The notes beneath the pieces were generated by a model. It searched no databases, was not told where the DNA came from, and saw only the letters and a list, made by a program, of their open reading frames with translations. A stretch of DNA of 64,000 bases from Breviolum minutum Mf 1.05b.01 (taxonomy: Eukaryota > Sar > Dinophyceae > Suessiales > Symbiodiniaceae), in NCBI GenBank assembly GCA_000507305.1, contig DF239305.1, positions 58,749 to 122,748 of the forward strand, read 5' to 3'. The number at the start of each line of letters is the position of its first letter. The first letter of the stretch is position 1. The translations under genes and the position numbers were made by a program. Below are positions 1-12,568 of the stretch, one piece after another.

Positions 1-60
1 AAAATCACTGTTCATTAGCCAATCTTTCTTTCTGCAACCCTTGTTGTTGTTTTCTTTCAG

Positions 61-197
61 GTTTAAGTGCTTCCTTTGCCGCGGTGCAAATGACCATGGT
101 TCTCTTCACACGAGCATTGGCCTTTGCAAATCCCTTCCAAGTCTCCACATGGGTTGCCTTGGCTTCAAACTCTTTGCAACAAAAAGCGTTGCGTTGA
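61..197 (+). CDS. internal exon, hydrophobic segment, unknown protein
   Basis: A textbook 3' splice site (long T/C tract ending TTTCTTTCAG at 51-60) precedes a frame that is open to a TGA at 195-197. The frame begins LSASFAAVQMTMV and is rich in Ala, Val, Phe and Leu, as expected for part of a membrane helix. A second frame is also open here, so the reading is not certain. No family recognised. It is the first of a series of + exons with membrane-like stretches running to 17.3 kb. Confidence 0.45.
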
Positions 198-1286
198 TTT
201 GTTTACATATGGGGAGGGTTTACTACTGAGTTGTATCAAGTATCAACTAGTCGGTGGTTCCAACGATTTTTTTGTTTGAATGTAGTATATTACCTTTTGC
301 GCCGAAAAAAAGATGTCATCCAACTTGACGAGCATACTTTTTCCACCCGGCTGAAACCATTGAATAGCAAAGTATCAATGAAATCATACAACATCATCAA
401 GCAATCATCAGCAAATCGTCAATCAGAAATAGACTCATCCTGGCATTTGGATGATTCTATGCTACCAACCAACCTTGGATTTTGTTGTTTTAAGGTGATT
501 TTTTATGGAGTGTACCGTGGTAAACCACCATTTGGGAGCATAGTTTTTACCTTGTTCAAGCATCGAAGCGTTGGGAAAATCCAAGTTGGTATATCAATGT
601 TAATCGCATGGTTCACCTTCTGGGATGAGTTTGGTTGATGATCAGATCAACAAGTTGTTTCACCACTAGTTTTTTGCTATTTATTTCTCAGCTCCTTGTA
701 TACATACCCTTTCTCCCATAATCTTGGAAGTGGGAAATGGCTGTATTTGGAAGGTAACTACTACTGGGCAAACCCATTTTTCACTTCCATGATTATGGAA
801 GGAAGGGTAAATCTTCCAAAGACCTAACAAAAGTTCGCACCTGTCAGGAGAGGTCATGCTTTCCCAAAAGGGTTCAGCCTCATCTCATCTGAAACCAACC
901 AACCAACCAGGTTGTGTGTGACTCAACCGGGCTGAACCGGTTGATGGTTCAGAGATCCAGCACCACCTCGGTAAATATTGGGATGTTGTACCATATCGAC
1001 TCGTTTTCTCGCCGGATTTCTGGTTGGCATCAACGTCGTATGTCGGGAGCCTTCAGTTGTCAGGTATCCTAACAACTTGGATAGTGGGATGCCTTGCCCC
1101 TGTCATATAAGCCCCTGGAAGTATTGGGAGAGTCAACGAAAAACACATACAAATCTGACAACAGAACGGGTCCCTAACTCCATTTTTTCAGGGGTTAGAA
1201 CCTCAGTGAAACCCATTTATTTTGGGCCATCTATAGGGGCCCCATGTCACTCCACTTTTAACTGGTGACTTTGGCCCACCTTGGAG

Positions 1287-1466
1287 GATTGTTTCCTGAC
1301 CCGTTTCTCCTTGAAGATTTTCCACCAAGATCCCGAGGTTTGCGAATATGACGATACCTTGGCTATCTTCGTGGGACGCTTGTTGCTGACAGGTTCATCA
1401 TTGGTCACTTTGGTGGCAGAAAAAACCGCAAACAAGAGAACTTGGAATTTCATCAGACACTTGAAG
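1287..1466 (+). CDS. internal exon, 60 codons, unknown protein
   Basis: Flanked by an AG (CTTGGAG) and by a good donor AAG|GTATAC, with no stop in 60 codons and phase 0 at both ends. It contains HQDPEVCEYDDTLAIFVGR followed by LLLTGSSLVTLVAEK, a mixed polar and hydrophobic profile typical of real coding sequence. The antisense frame is also open but poorer. Family not recognised; probably belongs to the same membrane protein as its neighbours. Confidence 0.55.
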
Positions 1467-2941
1467 GTATACCACCCCCCCCCCCGCCCAAAAGAAACAT
1501 GACCTTACCATCAAACAGGGTTTACGAGGTTCATGTCACTTTTTCTTTCAACATCACCCTAAAAGGGGGCTTCAAATGATGGTGCTCTTACCCATAATTT
1601 TCAAACATCACTAATAAACATCACCTTTAAAAAGATGGTGTTTTTCCCTACCTCTCTGATTGTGAAACTTCTAGAGTGTAACCAACACCAAAAATCTTGT
1701 GGGCCATTTGTTAGAGTTGGTTTCCCCTGATTCATAGGTAAAATGGTGGTACCCTCGGGATGGTACCCTTAATAATCACCCCCATATACACCTTATATCA
1801 CGTGGCTATCTTTGGCGGTATATCACCTGTAATTAAGGGCTCCTTGGGGGTTAAACAGCTAGGGTACCATCCCAAGGGTAAACCATTTTCCCTATGACTG
1901 ATATTTGCACCACATTTCATACCTGAAGGTTGTCGACTATTCGGGCCGTTGGAAAAAAAAATCGATCGACCAAGCCAAGTTGCTGAAGCCTTCAATACCT
2001 CATGCGAATTTTGAAGTCGTTTTGGGTTGACGAAACAAAAAAAGAGAGAAGAAAACCCTAAGAATCCAAACCCTTCTGTACGGTGGTAGGATACACCGAA
2101 ATAATTCATTTATATAAATGATGTGTCAGGACTTTATTGTGATGTGCATTATCACCGTGGGAGGAAAGACATCCAAGCCTTCGCAAAAACCCTGAGGCGC
2201 ATGACCACGATAGAAGCTTCCAATCCTAGCTGTTTGCCTCCCCCCCAAAACTAGTCATAAGTCAATACACACGCTGGAACCCAAAGTCATGGAGGTTTGG
2301 TTCAGATGATTTTCCCTTTCAAGTGGGTGATTTTTAGGTTCAAAATGTTAGTTTTCAGGAGTGTAGCCACACCTGATTAGCAAATGGGTTCGTTGGTTGG
2401 AAAATGGTAATGAAGGATTCCTAGGATAGACTTACCATACATGATTTATGAACCAATCATTGACCTGATTACACCTTCAATAAACTATCGCGGGCTAACA
2501 CCTAAACATGATGGAGTTTCTTAACAGAATCTTCGGCTCCACAGGGCGCCCCCACTTTCAGGTGCCTGTACTAGGAAGGTATTTGGAAGATTTGGACCCC
2601 CAAAACATACCTAAAATACCCCTTTTGAGGGGGTGTTTGGATGTCTAGGGATCATTCATTTTCAGGTGCGAGCTCTTAGTATGCAGGGAGGGTAATTCAT
2701 ATTCGTATTCAAGCCAGACATCCCTGAATTGAGGTCGGGTTAGTCTTCGTCTTTCTGTGTGTCAATGGGCACTTTATGGGGCAGGACGGTCCGTCTCTTT
2801 CTTTTTCTTCCCCAGCCCAACCAAAAAAATGCTTGGTGAGCGTGTGCATGAATAGAGGGATGGTTCCGGGAGAGGCTTTGCTTTGCTTTTGGTGGCTGAG
2901 GAAAACGAAGTGGAAAGGATGGGTCGTCATAGTGTTTGGAG

Positions 2942-3077
2942 CTCCCAAATCTTGGAAAAATTTGGGTGACTTCCGTTTGCAAGACTCTGACATTTTTCAC
3001 CGACACGAGTTACGTACTATTCTTGATTTGCAATGTGCTGGCTATTGTGGGTTTGATAATGGGGATAAAGACGAGAT
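2942..3077 (+). CDS. exon with one transmembrane segment
   Basis: The frame reads VTSVCKTLTFFTDTSYV and continues through LFLICNVLAIVGLIMGI, a clear transmembrane helix of about 20 residues, followed by basic KTR, and then a GT (GTAACC) at 3078. The upstream AG at 2940-2941 is plausible but has a weak pyrimidine tract. The same frame is open to about 3126. No family recognised. Confidence 0.45.
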
Positions 3078-3267
3078 GTAACCAAACCCAGCACAGAGGC
3101 TGTGTCTTGACCCTCAAAACCATCTGAAAGGAAAAAGAAAAACGGCAACCTCACTGTTGTAGTGGATTTGTCCCTGGTTGCACCTACTTAGAACTGGCCT
3201 TTCCAGTGGGATTGACTGGGGTTAGATACTTTTCCTACGCATCTTGTCCCAAGCAAATCCAAGTTAG

Positions 3268-3432
3268 AAGGTTTTCCGGTACTTTTCTTGCGCGTTTGGC
3301 ATGTGTGCGGATGAACCAAGCGATAGTTTTCACAAGGCGCAAGACGTGAACCACCGAGTGGAGGTTACCCGATTTGGACACCTCCCATGGTTGGATGATA
3401 GAAGAAATCTCCCTGGTTCAAGCTCTCCACAG
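3268..3432 (+). CDS. internal exon, 55 codons, soluble loop
   Basis: AG at 3266-3267 (AAGTTAG) and donor CAG|GTGCAAG bound 55 codons in phase 0/0. The peptide is charged and soluble: MCADEPSDSFHKAQDV, then HRVEVTRFGHLPWLDDRR and NLPGSSSPQ. It would be a loop between the membrane segments encoded on either side. Not recognised. Confidence 0.6.
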
Positions 3433-4146
3433 GTGCAAGAAATATTTCACGCCTTAGAAACGGTGCCGTTTTTTGTTAAGCAAAAAAGAACTTGAAAGAT
3501 GAGATCGAAACATGGAAAACCTGAAAATGATGGATGTTTCCAGATGTTGTACGGGCCTCAACAAAACCTATCCAAGCAGCTAACCTCAACAAAAGCAAAA
3601 TCATGGATAAAACCGGCTCCCATACTGTCTGCATCAAGCTTTTGTCGCTGAAAATTCCAAACTCTGGCCATGTGGAAATGGAATTTTGAAGGAAAAATGG
3701 TAAGAAAACTAGGGGTTAAGCCAATCGGCTCCCATTTCTGAGTGTTTCAGCGCCACCTTGGAGCCAACGTTTGTTTTAGTCAAGTTGCCGTATGGTCCAT
3801 GACATGAGAAGGTGCCTTTTGTGGGTGGTGAAAATAACTCGGTTATCCGTGGGCCTTTCTTGTAAATTGGTACAAAATTGGTGCCTTCAAAAGGCAATAG
3901 AAATCCATTATCCATCCATTTACATAAGTGAGTGAAAGGTATACCCCCTGGACCGCATGGCCCAGGATATCCAAAAGGAATTTTAGATCTTAAGATCAAT
4001 GGTTAGGGTAGCTTCTACGCAAATGGGCATTAACCTGATGAATTCCGGTGTTTATTCCCATGTTTCTAAGCATTTCCGGAAAAAATCTATCTCCAGGGTT
4101 CCATCCCACACACACAGCCTCTACTACCGTTTTTTTTTTCGAGCAG

Positions 4147-4366
4147 ACACCCACAAAAGCAAGCCACACGTGGGTTCCCGTCTCCTCCGGCGCGCGAGGA
4201 TTACATTACCGCCCGTGTGGCGAGCTTTTTGGGTATCGACCTCACAGCGTTGGATCCAGATGGCATCGGTGAAGAAGGCGGCATGTTTCGGTTGAACGTC
4301 TTTGGTGCTGCGCTGCCTACCTTGTTCGGGGTCTGGTGGGACACTGGGCGGATTTTTTTTTGTTTG
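4147..4366 (+). CDS. internal exon, 73 codons, unknown protein
   Basis: Very good 3' splice site (T9 tract then CGAGCAG at 4140-4146) and donor TTG|GTAAGA at 4367. The frame has strong GC-ending codons and reads PPAREDYITARVASFLGID, LTALDPDGIGEEGGMFRLN and VFGAALPTLFGVWWDTGR. One of the clearest exons of the window; no family recognised. It contains a hydrophobic stretch near its 3' end. Confidence 0.7.
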
Positions 4367-5115
4367 GTAAGATGATGGGGCGTGAGTGGTATGGAGGGAG
4401 TTGGTTGGCATGGTGATTGTTGGGTGGTTTGCCGAGTCACGAAGTTCACCATGACTCTTGGGATGTGTTGTTTTGGGTTTCACCTTCCCGACAATTCACG
4501 AGGGAAGTGAAGTTAGTGGCCTCAAAAGTCATCCAAACTCCCTAACGGCTTTGAGTGAAGCGTTGGAAGATGTTGATTTTCTAGGTGGCAGTTATCCATT
4601 TATAGGGCTACTTGAAGGGGAAATAACTCCATTTATAACGATTGGCTCGGGGCCCATCTTGTAGGTGGTGTTTTTTTCAATTTTTCTTTATTGGCTTGCG
4701 CATAGTTTTTCAATTGGGCCTCAGGTCTAGTTAAAAAGTCCATCGAATCTACAAATGAGCAGTGACCAAGAGATCCCGGTGATTGACTGTATATGTAGGG
4801 ATTACATTACACAGTTTGATAGGGATTGTAATACGCCATGAAATGAGGATCCTTATCAACCAATCAGTATTACATGGAATGTTGTAAAGGTTTTGTTGCT
4901 GTTGCTCGAATGAAGAATATGGAGATTCACCATTTGAGTGTGTCTCAGAACTAGGCACGCCAAATTTGATCGAAAAAATGATGCATTGAAAAACGATGCG
5001 AAACTCTGAGGGCTCTGGGGGCAGCATTCTGAGTCTGAGACATACCTTTTTGGGTAAAAAAATCACTCATGAACCGCAATCATCCACTTCTCTTCAATCA
5101 TTCCGTCGTTCCAAG

Positions 5116-5288
5116 TCATGGTGAAAAAATTGCTTGAAAAGATGCGAATCCGCGGAAAAAGCCAGTCATCTTTTCATATTCGGGTGTCCTAATATGGCGA
5201 TCGAAGCCTTGACAAACCTGGGGTTTGACTTTCGGGGTGGTCAGGTCTGTTTGGAGGCAGATTCCAAGATAGCAACTATGGTGATCGT
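5116..5288 (+). CDS. one or two short exons, frame ambiguous
   Basis: Two frames look coding one after the other. The first (5116-5183) gives MVKKLLEKMRIRGKS and runs to a GT donor at 5184. The second gives MAIEALTNLGFDFRGGQ and LEADSKIATMVI, and ends where a family C inverted repeat begins. They may be two exons or a frame slip. Not recognised. Confidence 0.35.
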
Positions 5289-6246
5289 AAGTCCCCAAGA
5301 CCTGGGGTTGTGGAACCCCTTCCAAATGGCCGAACTCCATGGCTTGAGAAAATGGCGGTGATCCTAACTACTTACTGCAAGTGTGTTTTTTTTTTGGAAG
5401 GCAACACAACCCTCCCTGAAACTGAGGATCCTTGGAATATTGATGCCTACTTGGTACACGAACGTGCCCATGTCTATTCGATGGAGTTGAGGGATCCACA
5501 GGTCAGCTGAAGTTGGATTGGCTAGTCACATCAGCTCATGAGAATCTAAGGGGCCCCCACCAAATCCGCGTTTCTTCAAGAAACAAGGCCTTACTAAGAG
5601 GTTATTGCCCACCATGATTTGTTGATAATCCCTTAGTTATTTAGGGTGCGATTGGGGGATTACCTTTAGACTTTCATGATCAGCCTTTTTCGGGGAAATT
5701 GAGGTTGGTGAGTTGTGATTTGGGGTTGTTCCTCTTCCCGGTATGCCAGTCACCACCACAATGGCGGCAAACATTTTTTTGGCTCGGGCAGCCGCAACAC
5801 GTGCCACTGGAATCCTCGGAAGGGGAGACAACCCAAGATATGATCTACGTGGCAAAACTTTGTATGGTATTTTCTTAGGACCTTTCCGAAAGCCCTTTTT
5901 GAGTTGAGGTTAATATCTTAGATCCATGGAATTTCATGTCATGGATTTTCACAACATATGAAACCCACTTTTTTGAGTCCTTTGGAGCCAAAGTCTTGCA
6001 AAAACGAAGTCTTTCTGCAGATTTCCGCCCTCCCTAAAAAGACATCTTGGAACCAACACAAAGCAGCCGTTAAAGTTGATCGTGGTAGCCGATCGTTATA
6101 AATGGACTGGCAATTTGGCCACTACAAATGACCGCCAATTTCCCATGGGTTTCACGTTTTTTTTTTTTTCACCCCCTATAAATAAGTGCTGGTTTCTGGG
6201 GCCCACTTTGTAGATAGCTTCCAAAAAATGGGTGGATTTTGTCCAG

Positions 6247-6360
6247 GCCTGCAAGAGATGTGACAAGATCCACGTGCAATACGAGTTGATGATGACTGCC
6301 ACGGGACGTACCGTGAGCGCGGCGGTGCAAATCGTTCCCTATGGCGCAGTGGTGGCGAAG
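6247..6360 (+). CDS. internal exon, 38 codons
   Basis: Acceptor TTGTCCAG at 6239-6246, donor AAG|GTTCCT; 38 codons, phase 0/0. The peptide ACKRCDKIHVQYELMM is followed by TATGRTVSAAVQIVPYGAVV. A CxxC pair sits at its start. Codon choice is clearly GC-ending, unlike the surrounding intron. No family recognised. Confidence 0.65.
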
Positions 6361-6855
6361 GTTCCTATGGGGGCCCGAGCTCTAAGGGTTTGGGTGTTGA
6401 CTTGAAGGATGGTGTCCCCACAATATCAATGGAGTGTTTCCGGAGGTTCCCTTAATAGGTGGGATCGATGATATATAATCATCCAATTGGCAAGGACTAT
6501 AAGTGGTATTTTAAGGGAACCAGAAACAGCTATTGACAATATACCCTAAACAACCTGGTGCCTTTTTTTTCATTGCTCAGTTGGCCAGGACTCGTAGCTT
6601 AAGATCATCAGGTACTTGGAAGATGGGCGAAACACTTAGGATAAGCGGCTACTTAAGGTCAAAACACCACGCCATTTATAACTAGACCAGCACCGGACTT
6701 AGGGGACGAAAACTAACCATGGCTATGAACCACTGACTAAATGAGACTAAATGACATGACCCTCCAAGCATTTTTATTTTTTCGTTTTGGAAATCGCCAC
6801 GGCCCCAAAGAAAGGGAGGCTTCCAAAAAAAAGTGCTGTAATTCAACGTTCCCAG

Positions 6856-7048
6856 CTGTTTTTGTTTGGTGGTGATGTTTGCTTTAAATGCGCACCGTTG
6901 ATTCATGGCACTGCAGTCCAATCGGGTGCACCATATGACGAAAGGATAACGAGATGTCAAAAGCCGAGCAAAAGTCGAGGGCGACTTGTTCCGTTCATAG
7001 CTAGGTTGACCCAAGTCGGATGCAAAGACATATCATCAAGAATTTCAG
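6856..7048 (+). CDS. internal exon, about 64 codons
   Basis: AG at 6854-6855 and donor TTTCAG|GTACC enclose an open frame reading DVCFKCAPLIHGTAVQSG, ERITRCQKPSKSRGRLV and FIARLTQVGCKD. Cys- and Lys/Arg-rich; a CxxC pair occurs early. The following intron starts with a family-like inverted repeat (7045-7150). Function unknown. Confidence 0.5.
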
Positions 7049-7769
7049 GTACCTAAAATGGAGGTGCTCACCGGTGTAAACAGTATGTAAGGCTTATATA
7101 AGGGGAAACCCCACCCAGTAAAACAGCCTTATAAGGTACAGTACCTCCGTTCTTGGTGCCTGAACCTTTTGCTGAACATAGTACACCTCGAGTACACCTT
7201 GATTTTCCCAAATGCGTCGGAGTAGGTGAAAGGCGCCCATAATCATAAGCCCATGAGCTATTGAAGATCCTGAAGGGTTTGGTTGGAGCTATATTAGTAA
7301 ACTCGGGTCAGATGGTTCTTCACAGGTAACTTTACAAAGGTGCAAAGATGCAAAGGGCAAAAGCCCCTAAAAGGAATCCGATATCCATCGATATTCTTTT
7401 CAGAAACCTCTCGCTGTATAAAAAAGTCAAGGAGTGGAGACAAATTCCACTTTCCAGTTTTTTCTTGTAGGGGGATTCATAAGAAAGAATGAGAGTGTCC
7501 CACTCCCCTGGATTCAATCCAGCATTTCATAGGATGGGATGAACAGCATTTGGATCGAGGATTGGATCCCTTGGAATAGTAGTGGGTCCCGGCATCCCTA
7601 AGCTTCAGCGGACTGCAAGGGCGAGTCCTGCGATTCAAACAAGAAGTTTCATGTTGATTGGAAGCAGGTCTGTTCCCATTACTCTCCTCTCATTGACCAT
7701 GAGTTTAGTCTCCAAAATGCTGGGTTAAGTTGTTGTTTTCAAGAAGAGAGTTCCAGTCCCAACTTTACC

Positions 7770-7861
7770 TCGACATCCAAAAAGCCCCATTTTTGGTACG
7801 GTATTTTCGGTAGGTATTTTGGGGGGTCCAAATGACAACTTCTCAGGTCTTTGGATGTCAT
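7770..7861. mobile_element. family G palindrome overlapping a 3' splice site
   Basis: TCGACATCCAAAAAGCCCC to CTTTGGATGTCA. Its right arm supplies TCTCAG used as acceptor by the 7847 exon. A further, partial copy is at about 2600-2722. Confidence 0.8.
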
Positions 7862-8132
7862 CCGGGTTTCCGTCCGTGAGGCCTGTGAGTATTTGAACGA
7901 TCCTCCTTTGATCTACATTGGCAATAAGATGAGCTGTTTGAAGATGAAGAAATTGGAACGTCCCGAACGGCCACGAAAGAAGAACGTGTCTCGTTGCGAA
8001 TTTTTTCTGTGTTTCAGGGTGGAGCTAATGGCCCGGGCCGGCCCAACAGACACTCATGTCAAACATACCAAGGGCGGGTTTCTCGTGTATTTTTTGGGAA
8101 TGAACAAGACTAGTCAGTTTTATTGTCTGTAA
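7847..8132 (+). CDS. exon whose 3' splice site lies in a mobile element
   Basis: A TCTCAG acceptor at 7841-7846 is the right-hand end of a family G inverted repeat (7770-7861), so the first codons of the exon derive from the element. The frame reads VIRVSVREACEYLNDPPLIY and KMKKLERPERPRKKN. It stays open to 8132. A second possible CAG acceptor at 8011-8017 would change the frame downstream of it. Unknown protein. Confidence 0.5.
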
Positions 8133-8137
8133 ATAAA

Positions 8138-8165
8138 CATATATATATATATATCTGTATGTTTG

Positions 8166-8196
<31 letters not shown>

Positions 8197-8236
8197 ATAT
8201 ATATATTTGCATTTACATATACACACACACACACAC
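8138..8236. repeat. (TA)n / (CA)n microsatellite
   Basis: Alternating TA tracts followed by ACACACACAC; it directly precedes a family E palindrome. Confidence 0.9.
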
Positions 8237-9263
8237 CTGGAACCTGTTTGTCCTCTATTTTTCCGGCTTCAAAATTAGGTCCTTTCCAAACAAAACAGGG
8301 GTCATTTATATAGGTTCCAGGTATACATGTACATTATAGATATATATGTATATATATATATGTTACTGGATGATATCATCACAAACCATGAACAATTTCA
8401 GGATCCCTGAACCTCAACGAAATAAAAAAAAACAGTATATATGAAACCATGTTTTTGTTTGGTTTTCCGTTCCTTTCATTTTCCTTGGATATAACATCAA
8501 TCACATTGAAATCTTGGAGTCTTCCAAAGAAAGGTCACAACTTGCCCCCTTACTTTCCATGAAGTACTTGTGGTTTAATGACGGGATCCTCATTTCATCG
8601 GTTTATGAAATACTCCCAATATAACTGGGCAGTATTTCTATCCCCTCTATACCCCGAAAACAACCAGACTAGGGGCCCTTTTTTCATTGCTCAAGTTTTG
8701 ATGGTGCAGATAAGGGCGGCCATCAAAACAACATTGGCAATTGATAACCGATGACAGTCGGTGATTATAGCACGTTTCAGCAAGCGAACAGGTCGCACAG
8801 TGAGAACTCTCTTCCCCCTCATCTTTACTGGGTTAACGAAAACACATCAAAATGATGAGATTTTTCCAGGGTGGACTGAACAAACAGGTGGCTTATGGCC
8901 TGATGACTGGGGGGTCAAGTGGTGATCTCACCGTGTTATTGTAGTGACACAATATCGTCCAGGAAGCGAGTCCATATCCCACCTTTGGGAAAAGAAAAAT
9001 CATCTTCAAACATGCTTTGGGTGGGATATGTTAGTCTCCAAGGAGGGTAGTTCAATGGACCTATAAATCAAAACCTTGGATTTGTTTGGTGGTTTATTTT
9101 TCACTTCCTACTGTCCAAACGGATGTGAAACACTACTGACTGTTGATAGTTCAGAAATCCGGTGAACCCCCCCAAAACCAGGGTCGTTGTGAAAATCATT
9201 GAACATTTTGTTGATTTTTACATGTTGGTTTTTCGCTGTCGCGATTTTTCGGTGGCGTAAAAA

Positions 9264-9362
9264 ATGGCCCGAATTGCTGAGTTGCTCCTAAAGCTCTACT
9301 ACTTCATTGCGGAGGTGCCGAATGTGGGGCTATTGCTGGCGTTTTTGATTCCTTTCCTTTGA
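9264..9362 (+). CDS. short exon or small ORF, hydrophobic
   Basis: ATG at 9264 opens MARIAELLLKLYYFIAEV then a hydrophobic run ending at a TGA (9360-9362). The 3' part runs into a family F element, so the true exon probably ends near 9340. Membrane-like composition fits the neighbouring exons. Splice sites are not obvious. Confidence 0.35.
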   Translation: MARIAELLLKLYYFIAEVPNVGLLLAFLIPFL

Positions 9363-9550
9363 TTTGTTTAAGGTGTTTTTTTTTTTCCGATTGTACCATA
9401 GCAAACATAGCACTGGCATTTTTGAATTCCTTTCCTTGGATTTTGTTTAAGGTGAATTTTTTTTCCGATTGTACCATAGCAAATCACCATTTTTCACCAC
9501 CATTTGGGAGAATATCTTTTGGAACCTTTTCCAAGCATCAAAGAAGCAAC
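9350..9550. mobile_element. family F element with internal tandem duplication
   Basis: CCTTTCCTTGGATTTTGTTTAAGGTG recurs in two forms about 70 bp apart, each followed by TTTTTTCCGATTGTACCATAGC; the right side has AAATCACCATTTTTCACC and ends in AAGAAGCAA. Related: about 474-590, 13600-13700, 41768-41890, 46060-46175. Confidence 0.75.
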
Positions 9551-10322
9551 ATGCACAACTACCCTGCTTAATAGGAAGCATGAAATAGCCCAAGATGGAA
9601 ATCCCCATTCATGCCAACCAGGATGTCATGGAAATCGAACGTAAGATGTTATGTTTTCACTGCACAAATGGCAATGACGTCCTTAGACTCCCTTCTGGAG
9701 TTTTTTTGTTCACTAAAGCTCATAGCCATGGTACGATATGGTTCGCCTAAACATGACACACTTGCATTCTCCCTCGGTTGTATTGGGATTATAATAAACT
9801 ATGAAATATATAAGGATCCCATCACAAATCCAACCCAGCATTTCATCACGCTGCAATTTTGTAGTTTTTTTGTTTCATGACACATGTGGGCACACAATTC
9901 ACAAATTTGATCATTACAGATGAACCCTCCCAAGAATTCACAAAGTGGTTTATGCAAACAAAAACAGTCAATATAAAAACCAAAAAACATATGGGATAAA
10001 GTGGTTTACTGCAAATTTGATTGTCCTTTTTTCGTGGGAATTTACGGGTACCCCTCCAATGCCAACTTCCCCGAGAAACCAGGCCCTAATAAGGCCTTAT
10101 TAAAGGAGAATGATTGTGAATAATCCCTTATTGAGGCCTTATTTCCTGAAAAAACACTACGGGGGCTACCCTTAAATTCTCATGATATTTTTCATGGCTA
10201 TCTCATTGTATGATCCCCGGATCCTGATGGTTAGTAATCCCTTAAGGCACGGCCTTATTCACTGGGGGGGTGCCTTTAGATTCCCATGATTCGTATATGA
10301 TCACCTTTGAACACGTCCCCAG

Positions 10323-10504
10323 GTTTTAGCCTATTCCGTGGAGTACTTGGTTCCTTTCCTACGGCGCTTGACGAGTATTGGTATCCTGCGCCTTGGATCT
10401 CAAGGATAGCGATAAATAGCGATGCTCAGAGCTTTCGGTCAAAGGATCCTTCGATTTTTTCACAACAGACACAACACATAAACCGCACACCTGTTGATGG
10501 CGCT
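10323..10504 (+). CDS. internal exon, soluble
   Basis: Acceptor CCCCAG at 10317-10322. The frame reads RGVLGSFPTALDEYWYPAPW then SRIAINSDAQSFRSKDPS and is open until a family B palindrome starts at 10506, so the exon ends before that. No clear GT donor chosen. Not recognised. Confidence 0.45.
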
Positions 10505-10505
10505 C

Positions 10506-10603
10506 TACTGTTGATGGTTCAGAAATCCTACAGCACTTGGGATGTATAAGACTTTGTAAATACTGGGATCCCAAGTGGTGCAGGATTTCTTCCATCAACA
10601 GTA
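10506..10603. mobile_element. family B palindrome
   Basis: Ends TACTGTTGATGG and CCATCAACAGTA with CAGAAATCCT / AGGATTTCT inside; about 98 bp. Other copies: about 939-1060, 11800-11960, 30284-30397, 33585-33660, 40085-40145, 42145-42255. Confidence 0.9.
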
Positions 10604-12235
10604 TGTCGGGTGTGGCCCCCTCCCAGCATTCCAGTGGCAAATGAAAATGCATAGGGATCCCCTACTACAAATGTAATAATCCTGGTGGTCACTGGAATCC
10701 TGGGAGGGGGCCATACCCAAGCCCTATGCATTTTCTTTTTTTTAGATTTTCTGATGTTTAGTTGGATGGTGTTTTTTGGATCCAATTTTCTGTTCTTTGT
10801 AAACATCACCCTTGAGGGTTTTGAGTAGACTACTTGGTGTCCCTTAATAAGGACGGCAAGAAAAACCCTTATTTCTGAGCGGGGTACGTTAGGGGGGAGG
10901 TTGACCACGTAGTTCTTTTACATGTTAAAGTTATCCGGATTTTTTTCCACCGTTCTTTTACTGTAAGATGTAAGCTAGGCTGATTTCAAATCATCCCAAG
11001 CAAAGAAAAAACAAGGACTGAACATGGTTTCAAAAGGACTTCACTTCCAAAAAAAATCATGGGCCTCCAAAGTGCCAGTATTTGAAGAGTCAAAGGGTTG
11101 ATGTTTTTTTGAGCTTTAAAGGCGGGATATGGGTCAACATCCAGAAACAACCAAGCTGATTGATGAAGCAAATATTCAAGATTTGGAAGGTTCCAGATGG
11201 ATAGGTCTGAAGATTCGCTGATGATATTCTGTAATTGTATATAATATATGTATAAGTAAGTATATACATGAATATGCTTTAAAATGATTGGACCCCCTCA
11301 ACATTGACCTGCCAATACTGAAAATTTGATGAAGATGTTGTGGTCTATTTATTGGGTACCCAAAGAATTGACATGGGTCAACCGACCGCGCCATAACGTA
11401 CCCCCCCTGAGAAATAAGGGTTTGATAGCCGGTGAAAAACTTGCATCCTGGGAAGGAGAAAGTTTCGCATGCATCCCCAACATCCCAACACTTATGAGGT
11501 GGGTCCAAAAACCTAGTTATTTTCATAGGGTGAGGTAACTCCACTTATTTGGTGGTGAAAACAAGCCTATTTGTAACTAGGCTCCGGGGCCCACCTTGTA
11601 GTCAAACCTAAGGGATGAATATATTTGGCAGGTTCTACTTGGCACTGGGTACCTTCACCCTCACTGAAAAGAACCTCGCAGCACAAGGCACTGGCGAAAA
11701 AACTCGGTATGAGGGTGGTTTCTTTACGGGGTGCCTTTTATAGTTAACACCGTAGAGTCCTTGTTATAGCCGTTGGTGGCGTTTACATATCCATCCGAGA
11801 TGGGTAAAACACTGTAAATAAAGGGATTTCAACTAGCGAGCTAATGTGATCCTCAACCAACTGGATGTTATAGGTAGATTCAAGGCTCTTGGTAGACTCT
11901 AGGATGTCTTGATGGAAGTTTTTTCGGTGAATTGTGATAGAATTCTGAACCAGTTGATATATGGTTGGGTGTAGCTCCCCCCTTCCAGGATTCCAGTGAC
12001 CACCAGAACAAACATCTTTGGTTTCGGGGATTCCGATCAACCTTCATCTGCCACACACCTTTGTCCTCAAATTATTCCGCGACCTCACGAAACGACCGAT
12101 TTCCCCCCAAAAGGTAGTTGAGGAAGGGAAATCCCCGGCTATTTCAGGGAAATCTATGTTGGTGAACTATTAGAATTTGGCCAGATATAATAGGAAAAAT
12201 GACGTGAAAATGGCTTTTATTTTCATGGTCCGGAA

Positions 12236-12316
12236 ATGGCTAAACTTCTCGAATTTTCTTCGCAACTTCGCAGCCCAGAATTTGTGAAGTTCATCGACCC
12301 AAGAGGACGCCTTTGA
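12236..12316 (+). CDS. small open frame, possible exon
   Basis: ATG-led frame MAKLLEFSSQLRSPEFVKF then IDPRGRL and TGA at 12314-12316. Composition is protein-like and codon use is balanced, but I see no convincing acceptor. It could be a complete short exon or the end of one. Confidence 0.3.
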   Translation: MAKLLEFSSQLRSPEFVKFIDPRGRL

Positions 12317-12568
12317 GAACTAAGAATCCTGTCATGAACCCACGTGATGTATACCCTCCCTGAAACTAACATAGCACCAAAAATGATGGTTTCCAATAGG
12401 AATCTCCGGATTTCCAGGGGTGTATTTTCAGGTGCGAACTGTTAGTTTCAAGAAAGGTAAACATAATATATGTAAACTTGTCAATCTTCAAGCTGATTCT
12501 CTAGGTTGGTTGACGTCACACACACGTTTCCAGCTGAACAAGCACCTCCCAACATCCAGCCACCGCAG

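Noticed and set aside
231..638. 135-codon + ORF
   Set aside because: Covers family D and F fragments; no coding pattern.
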